Part shown: positions 26,343 to 35,251 of the stretch, piece by piece
Layout: every line of letters begins with the position of its first letter
Numbering within the stretch: position 1 is the first letter of the stretch
Origin: Porphyrobacter sp.
Lineage (GTDB): Bacteria; Pseudomonadota; Alphaproteobacteria; Sphingomonadales; Sphingomonadaceae
DNA: 44,664 nucleotides
NCBI GenBank assembly: GCA_013911835.1
Contig: JACESM010000003.1
Coordinates: forward strand, 1-44,664
Direction: 5' to 3'
Made by a program: the position numbers and the translations under genes
Notes under the pieces: generated by a model
What the model was told of the DNA's origin: nothing
Seen by the model: only the letters and a program-made list of their open reading frames with translations
Databases searched by the model: none

Positions 26343-27611
26343 ATGCAAGTGATGGACCTTCAGAAGGGTGCGGCTGCCAGTGCCGAGCGGGTAAGCGCCG
26401 CTGCTCGTGCCACGCTCGAACAGCACGCTGCTGCATTGCTTCGGCACACTGCGGACGGCACTTTCCCGTTGGCGGCGGACGTCATGGCGCTGAATGCCGA
26501 TCACTACACTTCGCCCGAACGGTTCGAGGCCGAGAAGAGGCGCATCTTCCGGCGGGTTCCGGTGGTGCTTGCCGCCTCCTGCGAACTTCCCAAGGCCGGA
26601 GACTACAAGACGCTCGAAGTTGTCGGTATTCCGGTCCTGCTTGTGAGGGACCGGCAAGGCAAAGCACATGCCCTGCTCAACGCCTGCACCCATCGCGGGG
26701 CGGCGGTGGCATCGGGGTGCGGCACGGCGGCGCGCTTCACCTGCCCCTATCACGGCTGGACCTTCGCGCAGGATGGCGCGCTCATTGGCGTTGCAAGTTC
26801 GGTCGATTTCGGTGCCGTCGACAAGGCGATGCTGGCGATGAAACGCTTCCCTGTCGCAGAGCGCGCCGGGCTGATCTGGGCGATCCTCGATCCCGACAGC
26901 CCGCATGACCCTGCCGCCATGCTCGGTGGGAGCGACGAACTCATCGCGGGGTTCGGCCTTGCCGACTGGACGTTGATTGAAAGCCGAACGCTTCACGGCC
27001 CCAACTGGAAGCTCGCCTTCGACGCGCATCTTGAATTCTACCACGTGCCGGTGCTTCACCGCGAGACCTTTGGCCCGGAACGGAGCAACCGCGCCTTCTA
27101 TTTTGCGCAAGGCCCTCACCAGCGGGTGATTGCGCCGCAGGGCCGTCCGGAGGTGACCGCGCCGGACGATCTCTATGCCTTGGGCCGCCTGCCTGCGTCA
27201 CACGAGCCGATCGATCCGCTGCTGATGGGCGAGTGGATTTTGTTTCCCGGCACCTCGATCAACACCTTCTATATTGGCGGCATTCGCTGCGTGCTGGTTT
27301 CGATCGTTGTGCCCGGCGCCGAAGTTGGCACCTCGACAACCACCCAGACCTTCCTTGCCGAAACGCCCCCCGATGATGCGACCCGCGCGGCGATGGGCGA
27401 GATGTGCGCCTTCCTTGCGCATGTGGTGGGCGATGAAGACCTGCCCACTTCAGCGTTCCAGCAAAAGGTCATGGCGACCGGCCTCGTTGGCGAAGTGCGC
27501 TTCGGCCGCAACGAGGGCGGCTTGCAGCACTTTCACAAGTGGCTCGACATGGTGATCGCGGCGGACGACACCGCTCTTTCCGACTTTCTGGGAGCCACAT
27601 GCCAGCCGTAA
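26343..27611 (+). CDS. Rieske non-heme iron oxygenase, alpha subunit (second of four)
   Basis: ATG 26343 follows a GGGAGAGG ribosome site; the track start at 26325 is an upstream TTG. 422 residues. Rieske ligands are Cys115/His117 (NACTHRG) and Cys134/His137 (TCPYHGW); iron-site motif DAHLEFYHVPVLH (His234, His239). It has a longer N-terminal region before the Rieske domain than the others. It is the first gene of an operon with a TetR regulator (13-base overlap) and an SDR. No reductase is nearby. Confidence 0.9.
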   Translation: MQVMDLQKGAAASAERVSAAARATLEQHAAALLRHTADGTFPLAADVMALNADHYTSPERFEAEKRRIFRRVPVVLAASCELPKAGDYKTLEVVGIPVLLVRDRQGKAHALLNACTHRGAAVASGCGTAARFTCPYHGWTFAQDGALIGVASSVDFGAVDKAMLAMKRFPVAERAGLIWAILDPDSPHDPAAMLGGSDELIAGFGLADWTLIESRTLHGPNWKLAFDAHLEFYHVPVLHRETFGPERSNRAFYFAQGPHQRVIAPQGRPEVTAPDDLYALGRLPASHEPIDPLLMGEWILFPGTSINTFYIGGIRCVLVSIVVPGAEVGTSTTTQTFLAETPPDDATRAAMGEMCAFLAHVVGDEDLPTSAFQQKVMATGLVGEVRFGRNEGGLQHFHKWLDMVIAADDTALSDFLGATCQP

Positions 27612-28204
27612 TCGATCACGACGCCCGCCGCACAGCGCTCGCCGAGGTCGCTGCCGATCTGCTGGCAAGCGGCGGCGCCGAGGCCGCAACCGTGCGCGCC
27701 GTTGCCGCAGCGGCTGGCTTCAGCACCAAGGCGGTGACGCATTATTTCCCCGATAAGCGCGCGCTGATGCTGCTGACCTATCGCCACGCGGCCCTGAGTT
27801 CGCAGGCGCGCACCGATGCCTCGCAGCCAGCTGATGGCGGCGACATCAAGGCATTGCTGCACGCTCTGCTGCCGACCGATCCGAAGGTGGAGCGAGATTG
27901 GCGGGTGTGGTTCTCCTTCTGGGGGCTCGCTATCGCCGACCCCGAGTTCGCCGCCGAACAACGTGAACGAATGCGCGATTTCGTTAGCCAGATCGCTGCC
28001 ATACTCGCGGCCGATCCAGACTGCGCCCATCTGACTGCGGAGCAACGTCCCGTCATCGCCAGCGCGCTGCTAGCCGCGCTGTTCGGGACCGTCACCCAGG
28101 CGATTTTCGATCCCGAAGCTTGGCCCGCAGCACGGCAGAGCGATGCGATTGACGAGGCTCTCATGCGGATTGCGGGTATGGTTTTTGATCACAAGGAGGG
28201 ATGA
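27599..28204 (+). CDS. TetR family regulator
   Basis: ATG 27599 with a GGGAG ribosome site; 201 residues. N-terminal helix-turn-helix: RAVAAAAGFSTKAVTHYFPD preceded by an AEVAADLLASGGAEAATV helix. The C-terminal helical ligand domain fits BetI-like TetRs (LALLHALLPTD-like helix, FWGLAIADPEF). Such regulators repress until an inducer binds. It lies between the Rieske gene and the SDR in one operon, so autoregulation through the site at 26267-26282 is likely; a second copy of that site precedes the FAD dehydrogenases at 7.97 kb, which would extend the regulon. Confidence 0.88.
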   Translation: MPAVIDHDARRTALAEVAADLLASGGAEAATVRAVAAAAGFSTKAVTHYFPDKRALMLLTYRHAALSSQARTDASQPADGGDIKALLHALLPTDPKVERDWRVWFSFWGLAIADPEFAAEQRERMRDFVSQIAAILAADPDCAHLTAEQRPVIASALLAALFGTVTQAIFDPEAWPAARQSDAIDEALMRIAGMVFDHKEG

Positions 28205-28207
28205 AGG

Positions 28208-28963
28208 ATGAGCGGACGTTACACAGGAAAGACTGTGGCCATCACCGGGGCGGGTGAAGGCATGGGCCGTGCCATGGCACTGGCCTTTGCACGCGAGGGC
28301 GCAGCGGTGATGGCCTGCGATGTCAACGCCGCAGGACTTGAGGTGACCGCAGCGCAGCTCGGTTCTGCATCCGGCAACATCGCGACGATGGTCGTCGACG
28401 TGCGTGACGAGGCTGCGGTCGCTGCCTTTGCCGCCCGCGCCGCGCAGCCCACCGGCGCGCTCGATGTGATGATCTGCAACGCCGGGGTGAAGGGCGACTG
28501 GGCCCCGCTCGCCGAACAGCCGCGCGAGCAGCTCGATCTGGTGATCGACATCAATCTCAAGGGCGTGGTGTTGTGCATGAAGCATGCGCTCGCCCACATG
28601 ATCCCGGCGCGCTCGGGCGTGATCATCAACCTCGCCTCGGTGCAGAGCTTCCGCGTCGGCTTCCCGGGAGCGGCGTTCTATACGGCGAGCAAGGCGGCGG
28701 TGGTGGCGCTGACCCGTGCGGCAGCGCTGGAGAACGGGCAGTTCGGCATCCGCGCCGTCGGCATTGCGCCCGGCCCGATTGACACCCCGATGCTGCGGAG
28801 CGCCGGAGGAGACTGGCCGCCCCCGATCATCAACGACGTGCCGCTGGGACGCATCGGCCATGTCGATGACATCGCCAATGCGGCCTTGTGGCTTGCCTCC
28901 AGTGAGGCGAACTACATCAGTGGGGCCACGCTGACCATCGACGGGGGCTGGCTCGCCCCCTGA
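28208..28963 (+). CDS. Short-chain dehydrogenase/reductase
   Basis: 251 residues, classical SDR: cofactor motif TGAGEGMGRAMALAF, DVMICNAG, NLASVQSF with the catalytic Ser, and YTASKAAV. The final TLTIDGGWLAP is usual for C-terminal closure. An AAGGAGGGATGA ribosome site overlaps the TetR stop, so the gene is coupled to the regulator. It probably oxidises the alcohol made by the Rieske enzyme; the substrate is unknown. Confidence 0.9.
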   Translation: MSGRYTGKTVAITGAGEGMGRAMALAFAREGAAVMACDVNAAGLEVTAAQLGSASGNIATMVVDVRDEAAVAAFAARAAQPTGALDVMICNAGVKGDWAPLAEQPREQLDLVIDINLKGVVLCMKHALAHMIPARSGVIINLASVQSFRVGFPGAAFYTASKAAVVALTRAAALENGQFGIRAVGIAPGPIDTPMLRSAGGDWPPPIINDVPLGRIGHVDDIANAALWLASSEANYISGATLTIDGGWLAP

Positions 28964-29661
28964 GGACTGACGTCGAATTACGGGTAAGGCTCCGCCGCTT
29001 CCCGTGACATGAAATGACAGAGTTTGGAGCGAGAAAGCCAACGAGTCACTGGTGAAACTCTTGTCCAGATTCGGCCTGAAAAAGCCAAAAAATCCAGGGG
29101 TGAGAATTGGCAGATTTTGCGGGCACAGCATCGAAATGCGGCGAAGGTCGCAATGTCCGGAGATTTGCAGCCCATTTTTCCCTGTGGATTCGAATTTGAA
29201 CGGTTCCGTCGGCAAAGCGCCTTGAATCGGCCGCTTTGCCCGTCAACTTAATCTGGTCTTGCAACGATCAGAATTCGTTTGGAAATCTGCCTGAGCTGGC
29301 GCTGCGGAATGCCGACAGGCGCAGTGGCGCTCGGGTGTTTCGTGCCCCGCATGTTTTCATTCGACATCCCGAAAGATGTTTCGAGATCCTCCCGTCCGTT
29401 CAGTCGCCGCCATGCCTCAACAAAGGTTCTGAGTTGGTACATTCCTGCCAATCGCCACTGCGTGCTTAATCGACCGCGGAGGCCGAAACCGACGGATCGT
29501 GAAGCAGCGATAATGGCACTGCCGTAAGCCCGACATGCAGTAAGTGACCCCGTATATTCCGCTAATCCCGAAGGATTTTTGCTACAATTCCTGCCGTTTT
29601 GACAGGTTACGCTTGGACTGCAATCTGCCATCCAAAGCTCGACTGGGAGCGTGAAAACAGC
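28964..29661. other. 698-base intergenic region containing boundary repeat B
   Basis: No supported gene. It carries the degenerate third copy of the island-boundary repeat (see 29060-29330). A minus-strand ORF at 29248-29631 shares a RL-G...QRQL...ISK-like segment with an ORF in copy A; I cannot assign it and do not call it a gene. Confidence 0.55.
29060..29330 (+). repeat. Island-boundary repeat, copy B (degenerate, no tRNA core)
   Basis: CCAGATTCGGCCTGA (29067) matches CCAGATTCGTCCTGA before copy C. GAATTGGCAGATTTTG and GCGGGCACAGCATCGAAA then match the right half of copy C, and TGTGGATTCGAATT with GAACGGTTCCGTC match its T-arm-like part. The segment around the tRNA-Ser core (about 235 bases in copy C) is missing; the two G-rich halves are joined directly. 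Downstream, CTGAGCTGGCGCTGCGGAAT matches copy A. Confidence 0.6.
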
Positions 29662-30465
29662 ATGACCACAGGAATACTATCGGGACGGGTCGCATTCGTC
29701 ACCGGCGGACTGCGCGGGATCGGCCTTGCCTGCGCGGCGCGGCTGGCCGCCGATGGGGCGGCAGTGGTGGTCTGCGATCTTGACGATCCGGCGGCGGCCG
29801 CGCCGGTGCTCGCCCCGCTGGGCACGGCTGTTAGTTACATCCGGGCGGATGTCACCAGCGAGGCCGATTGGCGGGCCGCCCACGATTTTGTGGTGGAGCG
29901 GCACGGCGCGCTGCATATCCTCATCAACAATGCCGGGACCGATCTGACCGGCGCGGTCGAGGCTATCGCCTTGGACGATTGGCGGCGGATCATGGCGGTC
30001 AATGTTGACGGGGTGTTCCTCGGCACGCGGATCTTCACCCCCTTGCTGGCGGCGAGCGGCGCGGGCGTTGCCGGGGGATCGAGCATCATCAACGTCAGTT
30101 CGATCATGGGGTTGGTCGGGATGAGCGAGGTGTCCGCTTACAACACCAGCAAGGGCGCAGTGCGGATGTTTACCAAGGGCATCGCGATGGAATTCGCCGC
30201 CAAGAGAATGCCGATCCGCGCCAATTCGCTGCATCCCGGCTTTGTCGAAACCCCGCTGCTGCACGCCGGGTTCGAACGCTGGGTTACCAAGGGGATTGCC
30301 GACAATGCCCAGGTGCTGATCGACGGGATGAACGCGGTGACCCCGATGGGGCGACTGGGACAGGCGGACGAAATCGCCGGGCCGGTGGCCTTCCTCGCCG
30401 GGCCGGACAGCAGTTTCATGACCGGGGCAGAGCTCGTGATCGACGGGGGGTGGACGGCGCAATGA
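29662..30465 (+). CDS. Short-chain dehydrogenase/reductase
   Basis: ATG 29662 gives MTTGILSGRVAFVTGGLRGIG, the normal SDR start; the track's earlier start is not needed. 267 residues with TGGLRGIG, ILINNAG, NVSSIMG and YNTSKGAV, ending ELVIDGGWTAQ. Its TGA overlaps the ATG of the next SDR (ATGA), so the two are coupled. It is close in type to the SDR fragment at 5.95 kb. Likely alcohol or ketone oxidoreduction in the same pathway. Confidence 0.9.
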   Translation: MTTGILSGRVAFVTGGLRGIGLACAARLAADGAAVVVCDLDDPAAAAPVLAPLGTAVSYIRADVTSEADWRAAHDFVVERHGALHILINNAGTDLTGAVEAIALDDWRRIMAVNVDGVFLGTRIFTPLLAASGAGVAGGSSIINVSSIMGLVGMSEVSAYNTSKGAVRMFTKGIAMEFAAKRMPIRANSLHPGFVETPLLHAGFERWVTKGIADNAQVLIDGMNAVTPMGRLGQADEIAGPVAFLAGPDSSFMTGAELVIDGGWTAQ

Positions 30466-31241
30466 CGATCAATCTGAACAATGTGGTCGCGGTGGTCACC
30501 GGGGCCAATGGCGGCATCGGCAGCGCGATGGTGACCGCGATGGCGGCTGCGGGCGCGCGAGTGGTCGCCAGCGATTTGCAGCCGAGCACCAGCCTGACGG
30601 ATTGCGAACATTATCTGCCGCTTGATGTGACAAGCCCGGACAGCTGGCGCGACCTCACCGATTTTATGGCGCGCGAATATGGCCGGGTCGATGCGCTGGT
30701 CCACAATGCTGGAATCTCGATCGTGACCAAGTTCGAAGACACCCCGCTGGCCGAATTTCACCGGGTCAACGCGGTCAATGTCGATAGCGTGATTATCGGC
30801 ACGCAGGCGCTTTTGCCGCTGTTGAAGGTGGGCGGTCAGGGCCGTGCGGGCGGGGCCAGCGTGGTCAATGTCTCCAGCGTCGGAGGTCTGCGCGGCGCGC
30901 CGTTCAACGCCGCCTATTGCGCCAGCAAGGCGGCGGTCGCGATGCTGAGCAAGTGCATGGGGGCCGAGTTTGCCGCGCTGGGATACCCGGTGCGGGTCAA
31001 CAGCCTGCATCCTGGCGGGGTCGATACCGGAATGCTGGGCGGCATCTTCCAACGCTATGTCGATCTGGGCGTCATGCCCGATGTGGGCACCGCAATCGCT
31101 GGCACGGCGGCGCGCCACCCGATCGGGCGGATGGGCCGCCCGGAAGAAATCGCCAGCGGCGCGGTTTTCCTGTGTTCGGAAGCGGCCAGTTTCATGACCT
31201 GCGATGAATTGGTGATCGACGGCGGCTTTGCCTCGATCTAG
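30462..31241 (+). CDS. Short-chain dehydrogenase/reductase
   Basis: ATG 30462 overlaps the previous stop. 259 residues: TGANGGIGSAMVTAM, ALVHNAG, NVSSVGGL, YCASKAAV and a closing ELVIDGGFASI. The Gly and catalytic residues are intact. It converges on the NTF2-like gene, the two stop codons sharing a CTAG. Partner of the preceding SDR; substrate unknown. Confidence 0.9.
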   Translation: MTINLNNVVAVVTGANGGIGSAMVTAMAAAGARVVASDLQPSTSLTDCEHYLPLDVTSPDSWRDLTDFMAREYGRVDALVHNAGISIVTKFEDTPLAEFHRVNAVNVDSVIIGTQALLPLLKVGGQGRAGGASVVNVSSVGGLRGAPFNAAYCASKAAVAMLSKCMGAEFAALGYPVRVNSLHPGGVDTGMLGGIFQRYVDLGVMPDVGTAIAGTAARHPIGRMGRPEEIASGAVFLCSEAASFMTCDELVIDGGFASI

Positions 31242-31657
31242 CTCGCAAGCGGCAGCATCGGGGTGACGGTGTAGTGACGGCATTGCCACCCATCCGGCGT
31301 CTCGACGCATTCCATCCGGTACCGCACATGCATGGTGACCGAAGTGCCATCCCTGCCATGGCCCGCGCCGATGACATAGGCAGTCATTGCGCCCATCGCG
31401 CCATCCCAGCTTTCGGGCCGGAAATTGCTGATCGCGTGGAAACTGTGGCTGAGCGCGCCGAACACCCCTTCGTAAAAGGTGCGCAAACCGGCCCGATCCG
31501 GGATTACCGGCACGCCGATGGCGCTCATATCCGTCACCGCGTCCGGGGTGAAGACCGCCAGCAACCGGTCGATGTCAGCCAAGCTGTCGACGTTGTGGCA
31601 ATGATCGACCATCAACCGCTCAATCGCGGTGCGGACATGATCGGGCATGGGGTTCAT
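31238..31657 (-). CDS. NTF2/SnoaL-like small protein
   Basis: ATG 31657 (MNPMPDHVRTAIERL) lies 4 bases after the upstream Rieske stop; the track's longer start overlaps that gene. 139 residues with the pattern IERLMVDHCHNVDSLADIDR and LLAVFTPDAVTDM, then VTMHVRYRMECV, typical of the SnoaL/NTF2 fold. The beta subunits of Rieske oxygenases share this fold, so this may be a partner subunit of the Rieske protein encoded just upstream, or a lyase/isomerase acting on its product. Both are inference. Confidence 0.8.
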   Translation of the reverse strand: MNPMPDHVRTAIERLMVDHCHNVDSLADIDRLLAVFTPDAVTDMSAIGVPVIPDRAGLRTFYEGVFGALSHSFHAISNFRPESWDGAMGAMTAYVIGAGHGRDGTSVTMHVRYRMECVETPDGWQCRHYTVTPMLPLAS

Positions 31658-31661
31658 CGCT

Positions 31662-32996
31662 CTAACTTGCCGCAGGCGGGGTCGGCTCGCCCAGCACCAT
31701 GTCATTGAGCAATTCGTGGAACCGCTGAATGCGCCTTTCCTGATAGCTTAGGATGCTGCCCTTGAAACCGCGTGATGCTAGCCCCTGCTGTTGGGTCGAT
31801 CCGATCGACAGATCCTGATCGGCGACAAATCCAAGGCTCACCCCGTCGCCATAGACCGAGTGGCGCTGCACCGCGTCGTGTTCCAACGGGATCGGCCCGA
31901 CCGGGCTTTCGACGTCGCTCATGCCGGCGACCGGGGGGTAAAGGCACCAGTGCTGGAAAATGCATTTAGCAGGGTCGGTCGGGTGCGGTTCGGTGCGCAG
32001 GATCTGGCACTGTTCGGGCGACATGGTGAGCGTGAGGTTGGGAAACAGCGTGCAGTGGAAATAGTCCACCAGCTGCTGATCAGTCATGGAATCATAATTG
32101 GTGAACCCGCGCGCCGGGCCCAGCGTGCGCTTGGCGTGAATGATCGCCTCGCGGATGTCGTTGGGGCGCCCGGCATAGGCATCGGGATCGACCCCCCATG
32201 CCCGGGCAATATCATCGAGCGGAGCGGGCACATTGTCGAATTGGCGGCGGGTGGTGGCCTGATGGCCCTTCATCCACATCGCGTTGTGCCCGCTTTCGTA
32301 CATTTCGAACAGTGTGTCATCCAGCCCGTCATTGATGAAGGTCGACAATTCGGGGTGGATTGTGGGCAGGTGATAGCTTTCGTTGAAATTGTCGCGGATG
32401 ATCTTCCAGTTGAACGGGGCATCGCACGACAGGTTCATTGCCCGCACCCAGGTTTCCAGCCCATATCCGGCGAGCTTTTCGGGCAGCGGGGCGAGCCATT
32501 CGATCAGCGGCGCGGCATTATCGTCCATGCACCAGAACACGAACGGCCCCCAGGTCTCGCACCGCAGTTCGGTGAGATGCACCTTGCCGCAGGGGCTGCC
32601 GCCGGGGAAATCATCGGGGTCCTGCACCTTGATCAGCGTGCCTGACGCATCAAACTGCCAGCCGTGATAAGAACAGGTGATCCGCGGGGACGACGCCACA
32701 TCGCCCAGCACCAGCCGGTTCCCGCGGTGCGGGCAGGCGTTGTAGAACGCCCGCACGGTGCCATCGGCCTGGCGCACCATGATCACCGATTCCTCGCCGA
32801 AATTGTGGCGCACGGTGTCGCCTTCTTCCTCGAATTCGGCGGTGACTGCGCCCAGATGCCAGACGCGCGGCCACAGATTGGCAAATTCCTTGTCCATCCA
32901 ATCGCGCGCGACATAGCGTTCCCCCGTGATCACATCGCCGCGCACCGGCTGATCGGCTCCTTCGGCGTATCGTGCCGCGCCATGCTGGATGTTCAT
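31662..32996 (-). CDS. Rieske non-heme iron oxygenase, alpha subunit (third of four)
   Basis: ATG 32996 with a GAGG ribosome site (the track start is a TTG three codons earlier). 444 residues. Rieske ligands Cys88/His90 (NACPHRG) and Cys108/His111 (TCSYHGW); iron site RDNFNESYHLPTIH (His209, His214). Closely similar in layout to the gene at 33895 (same ligand numbers), so the two look like paralogues facing apart around the TetR gene. An ACCGGCA-N4-TGCCTGT operator lies 43 bases upstream. It is followed by an NTF2-like gene. Confidence 0.9.
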   Translation of the reverse strand: MNIQHGAARYAEGADQPVRGDVITGERYVARDWMDKEFANLWPRVWHLGAVTAEFEEEGDTVRHNFGEESVIMVRQADGTVRAFYNACPHRGNRLVLGDVASSPRITCSYHGWQFDASGTLIKVQDPDDFPGGSPCGKVHLTELRCETWGPFVFWCMDDNAAPLIEWLAPLPEKLAGYGLETWVRAMNLSCDAPFNWKIIRDNFNESYHLPTIHPELSTFINDGLDDTLFEMYESGHNAMWMKGHQATTRRQFDNVPAPLDDIARAWGVDPDAYAGRPNDIREAIIHAKRTLGPARGFTNYDSMTDQQLVDYFHCTLFPNLTLTMSPEQCQILRTEPHPTDPAKCIFQHWCLYPPVAGMSDVESPVGPIPLEHDAVQRHSVYGDGVSLGFVADQDLSIGSTQQQGLASRGFKGSILSYQERRIQRFHELLNDMVLGEPTPPAAS

Positions 32997-33038
32997 TGAT
33001 CGCAATCCTCTGCCTGTAATGGTGCCGCGCGCTTAAAA

Positions 33039-33056
33039 ACCGGCATCTTTGCCTGT
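33039..33056. promoter_or_regulatory. TetR-type operator 1 of 4 (ACCGGCA-N4-TGCCTGT)
   Basis: ACCGGCATCTTTGCCTGT, one mismatch from a perfect inverted repeat, with A-rich and T-rich flanks extending the symmetry. It lies between the divergent Rieske gene (start 32996) and the TetR gene (start 33143). Confidence 0.7.
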
Positions 33057-33142
33057 TTTATCGGGCGCGCGGCCCCGATCAAGCTCAGTTTTTAATTAGT
33101 TTGCCGTGACATTGCCCTGTTCTTGGCCCTAATGTCGCGGGC

Positions 33143-33799
33143 ATGGCAAGTTCGCTCCCGGCTCCGCTGCCCCACGATGATCCCGCGCCGCCGCGCTGGC
33201 AGCAGCGCAAAGCCGCCGCCACTCGCAAGCTGATCCTTGATGCGGCGACCGATTGTCTGGTCGAAGGCGGCTATGCCCGGCTGACCACGGTTGAGGTGCT
33301 GAAACAGGCGAATGTTTCGCGCGGGGCGATGCACCACCACTTCACCAGCCGTGCCGAACTGGTCAGCGCGCTGATCGACCATGTGCTGCACAAACGGCTC
33401 GAACGGTTCCTGTCGGATTACCTGTCGGCGCTAAAAGACACCAATCCCGCCCACGCCATCGCGGTTGCCACCGATGTGCACTGGCAAAGCATGAAGACGC
33501 CGGAATTTACCGCCTTTCTCGAACTGGTGATGGCGGCGCGCACCGATCCGGAATTGTCGGCCTTGCTGGTGCCGGCCACGCGCGAATTTGAACGCACGTG
33601 GATCAGCGAAGTCGAGCGCGCGATCCCGCAGTGGTCGGGGGCATCAGATCAAATGCTGCTGGCCAATGATGTCGCCGCCGCGCTGCACCTTGGCCTGCTG
33701 ATCAACCGCCCCTTCATCGAAGATCCCGCCCGGCGCGAAGCCGTGCGCGACACGCTGGTGGCGCTGGTGAAGGACATTTTCGCGCAGTCCAAGGGATAA
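33143..33799 (+). CDS. TetR family regulator
   Basis: 218 residues. A basic leader (WQQRKAAATRKLILDAATDC) precedes the helix-turn-helix VEVLKQANVSRGAMHHHFTS; the C-terminal part is an all-helical ligand domain. Four near-identical inverted repeats are placed before, after and around this gene and the neighbouring operons (33039, 33801, 36723, 36771), which makes it the probable local repressor of both Rieske genes, the MDR gene and the TonB receptor. Inducer unknown. Confidence 0.9.
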   Translation: MASSLPAPLPHDDPAPPRWQQRKAAATRKLILDAATDCLVEGGYARLTTVEVLKQANVSRGAMHHHFTSRAELVSALIDHVLHKRLERFLSDYLSALKDTNPAHAIAVATDVHWQSMKTPEFTAFLELVMAARTDPELSALLVPATREFERTWISEVERAIPQWSGASDQMLLANDVAAALHLGLLINRPFIEDPARREAVRDTLVALVKDIFAQSKG

Positions 33800-33800
33800 A

Positions 33801-33818
33801 ACCGGCACGATTGCCTGA
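33801..33818. promoter_or_regulatory. TetR-type operator 2 of 4 (ACCGGCA-N4-TGCCTGA)
   Basis: ACCGGCACGATTGCCTGA begins one base after the TetR stop and lies 76 bases before the start of the fourth Rieske gene. Flanked by AAA and TTT like the first site. Confidence 0.65.
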
Positions 33819-33894
33819 TTTTCCGCCGAAGTGATAGTTGCCGCGCCCGCGCGCTGATCCACAATAACCGGCGTTGACCGGTGGGAGCAGGCGG

Positions 33895-35238
33895 ATGACA
33901 CAGCAGCATCAAATCCCAACGCCCTTGAACGGGCGCGATCCCGCCCATCTGCGCGGCGATCCGATCACCGGCGACCGCTACCATTCGGCCGATTTTGCCA
34001 AGGCCGAATGGGAGGGTCTCTGGACCCGAATCTGGCATATTGCCGGGCGGCTTGCCGACATTCCCGAACCGGGCGATTTCCTGGTCCATGATTTCATGAA
34101 GGAATCGGTGATCGTGGTGCGGCAGGATGACGGCACGATCCGCGCCTTCTACAACGCTTGCGGCCATCGGGGGATGCGGCTGGTGGGCGAATCCAGCTCG
34201 GTCGGGGCGTTTACCTGTCCCTATCACGGCTGGCGCTGGGGCACGGACGGGGTGCTGCAATATGCCCAAGACCCGCAGGATTTCCCCCAAGGCAACCCCT
34301 GCGGCAAGCTGCGGCTGAAGGAATTGCGCTGCGATAGCTGGGGCGGGTTTGCGTGGTACACGATGGACGATGCCGCGCCGTCGCTGGCCGATTATCTTGA
34401 TCCGATCCCGGCGCTTTACCGCAATTACGCGATGGACACCGCCGTGCGCGTGGCGTGGTACCGGATCGAACTGAACGCCAACTGGAAGTTCGTCACCGAC
34501 AATTTCTCCGAAAGCTACCACACCCGCACCGCCCATCCGCAGGTGCCGCCGTGGATCGATCAGGACGTCGATTCGGCGCGGCATGAAATGTGGCCGCAAG
34601 GGCATGGCCGCACCGTGCAACCGATGCGCCCATCGCTGACTGATCGGCCTGCCAGCGGCACCAACGGCGTGTTCGCCGCGATCCTGCAAGCATGGGACAT
34701 CGATCCCGAAAGCTATGCTAGTTACGATGATTTCGTGGTGCAGGGCTGGCACGATCTGAAGGCGGCCAAGCGGCGGCTGTGGCAGGCGCGCGGCTATTAC
34801 CACTACGAACACCTGAGCGACGAAGAAATCACCGATAGCCCGCACACGGTAATCTTCCCCAATGTGACGATCAGTTTTCTGCCCGATAACCTCGTCTTTT
34901 TCCGCAGTGAACCGCACGCGACCGATCCCGAAAAATGCTATTTCGATCTGTGGTGCATGGCCTTTCCCGTGGCGGGGCAGACCGAGGTTGAATCGATCAT
35001 GGCCGGGGTGCGCCCGCTGCGCGAGGCCGAGGTCTGCGAACACCGCAAGTTCGATAATGGCCGGGGCATTCCCGAATTGGCCGGACAGATCGTCTATCAG
35101 GATATGGAACTGGCCGAAGGGATGCAGGCCGGGATGCATTCGCGCGGGTACAGCGACGCCTATCTCGCCGCGCAGGAAACCCGGGTGCGGCATTTCCACG
35201 AGGTATTGAACGATTGGATTGCGGGCCGCCGCCCGTAA
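33895..35238 (+). CDS. Rieske non-heme iron oxygenase, alpha subunit (fourth of four)
   Basis: ATG 33895 (ribosome site GGGAGCAGGCGG); the track start adds seven codons. 447 residues. Rieske ligands Cys89/His91 (NACGHRG) and Cys108/His111 (TCPYHGW); iron site TDNFSESYHTRTAH (His209, His214). Probably the catalytic subunit of a two-gene unit with the TTG-started NTF2-like gene 13 bases downstream. Operators at 33801 and 33039 place it under the adjacent TetR. Confidence 0.9.
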   Translation: MTQQHQIPTPLNGRDPAHLRGDPITGDRYHSADFAKAEWEGLWTRIWHIAGRLADIPEPGDFLVHDFMKESVIVVRQDDGTIRAFYNACGHRGMRLVGESSSVGAFTCPYHGWRWGTDGVLQYAQDPQDFPQGNPCGKLRLKELRCDSWGGFAWYTMDDAAPSLADYLDPIPALYRNYAMDTAVRVAWYRIELNANWKFVTDNFSESYHTRTAHPQVPPWIDQDVDSARHEMWPQGHGRTVQPMRPSLTDRPASGTNGVFAAILQAWDIDPESYASYDDFVVQGWHDLKAAKRRLWQARGYYHYEHLSDEEITDSPHTVIFPNVTISFLPDNLVFFRSEPHATDPEKCYFDLWCMAFPVAGQTEVESIMAGVRPLREAEVCEHRKFDNGRGIPELAGQIVYQDMELAEGMQAGMHSRGYSDAYLAAQETRVRHFHEVLNDWIAGRRP

Positions 35239-35251
35239 CAGGAGAAAAATC

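Noticed and set aside
29248-29631. Minus ORF (127 residues) in the intergenic repeat B region, with RTFVEAWRRLNG
   Set aside because: Shares part with an ORF in copy A, but I could not connect it to a known transposase or integrase; kept as part of the repeat.
33866-33881. ACCGG-N6-CCGGT near the fourth Rieske start
   Set aside because: The spacing between arms differs by two from the four ACCGGCA-N4-TGCCGGT sites, so I do not count it as a fifth operator.
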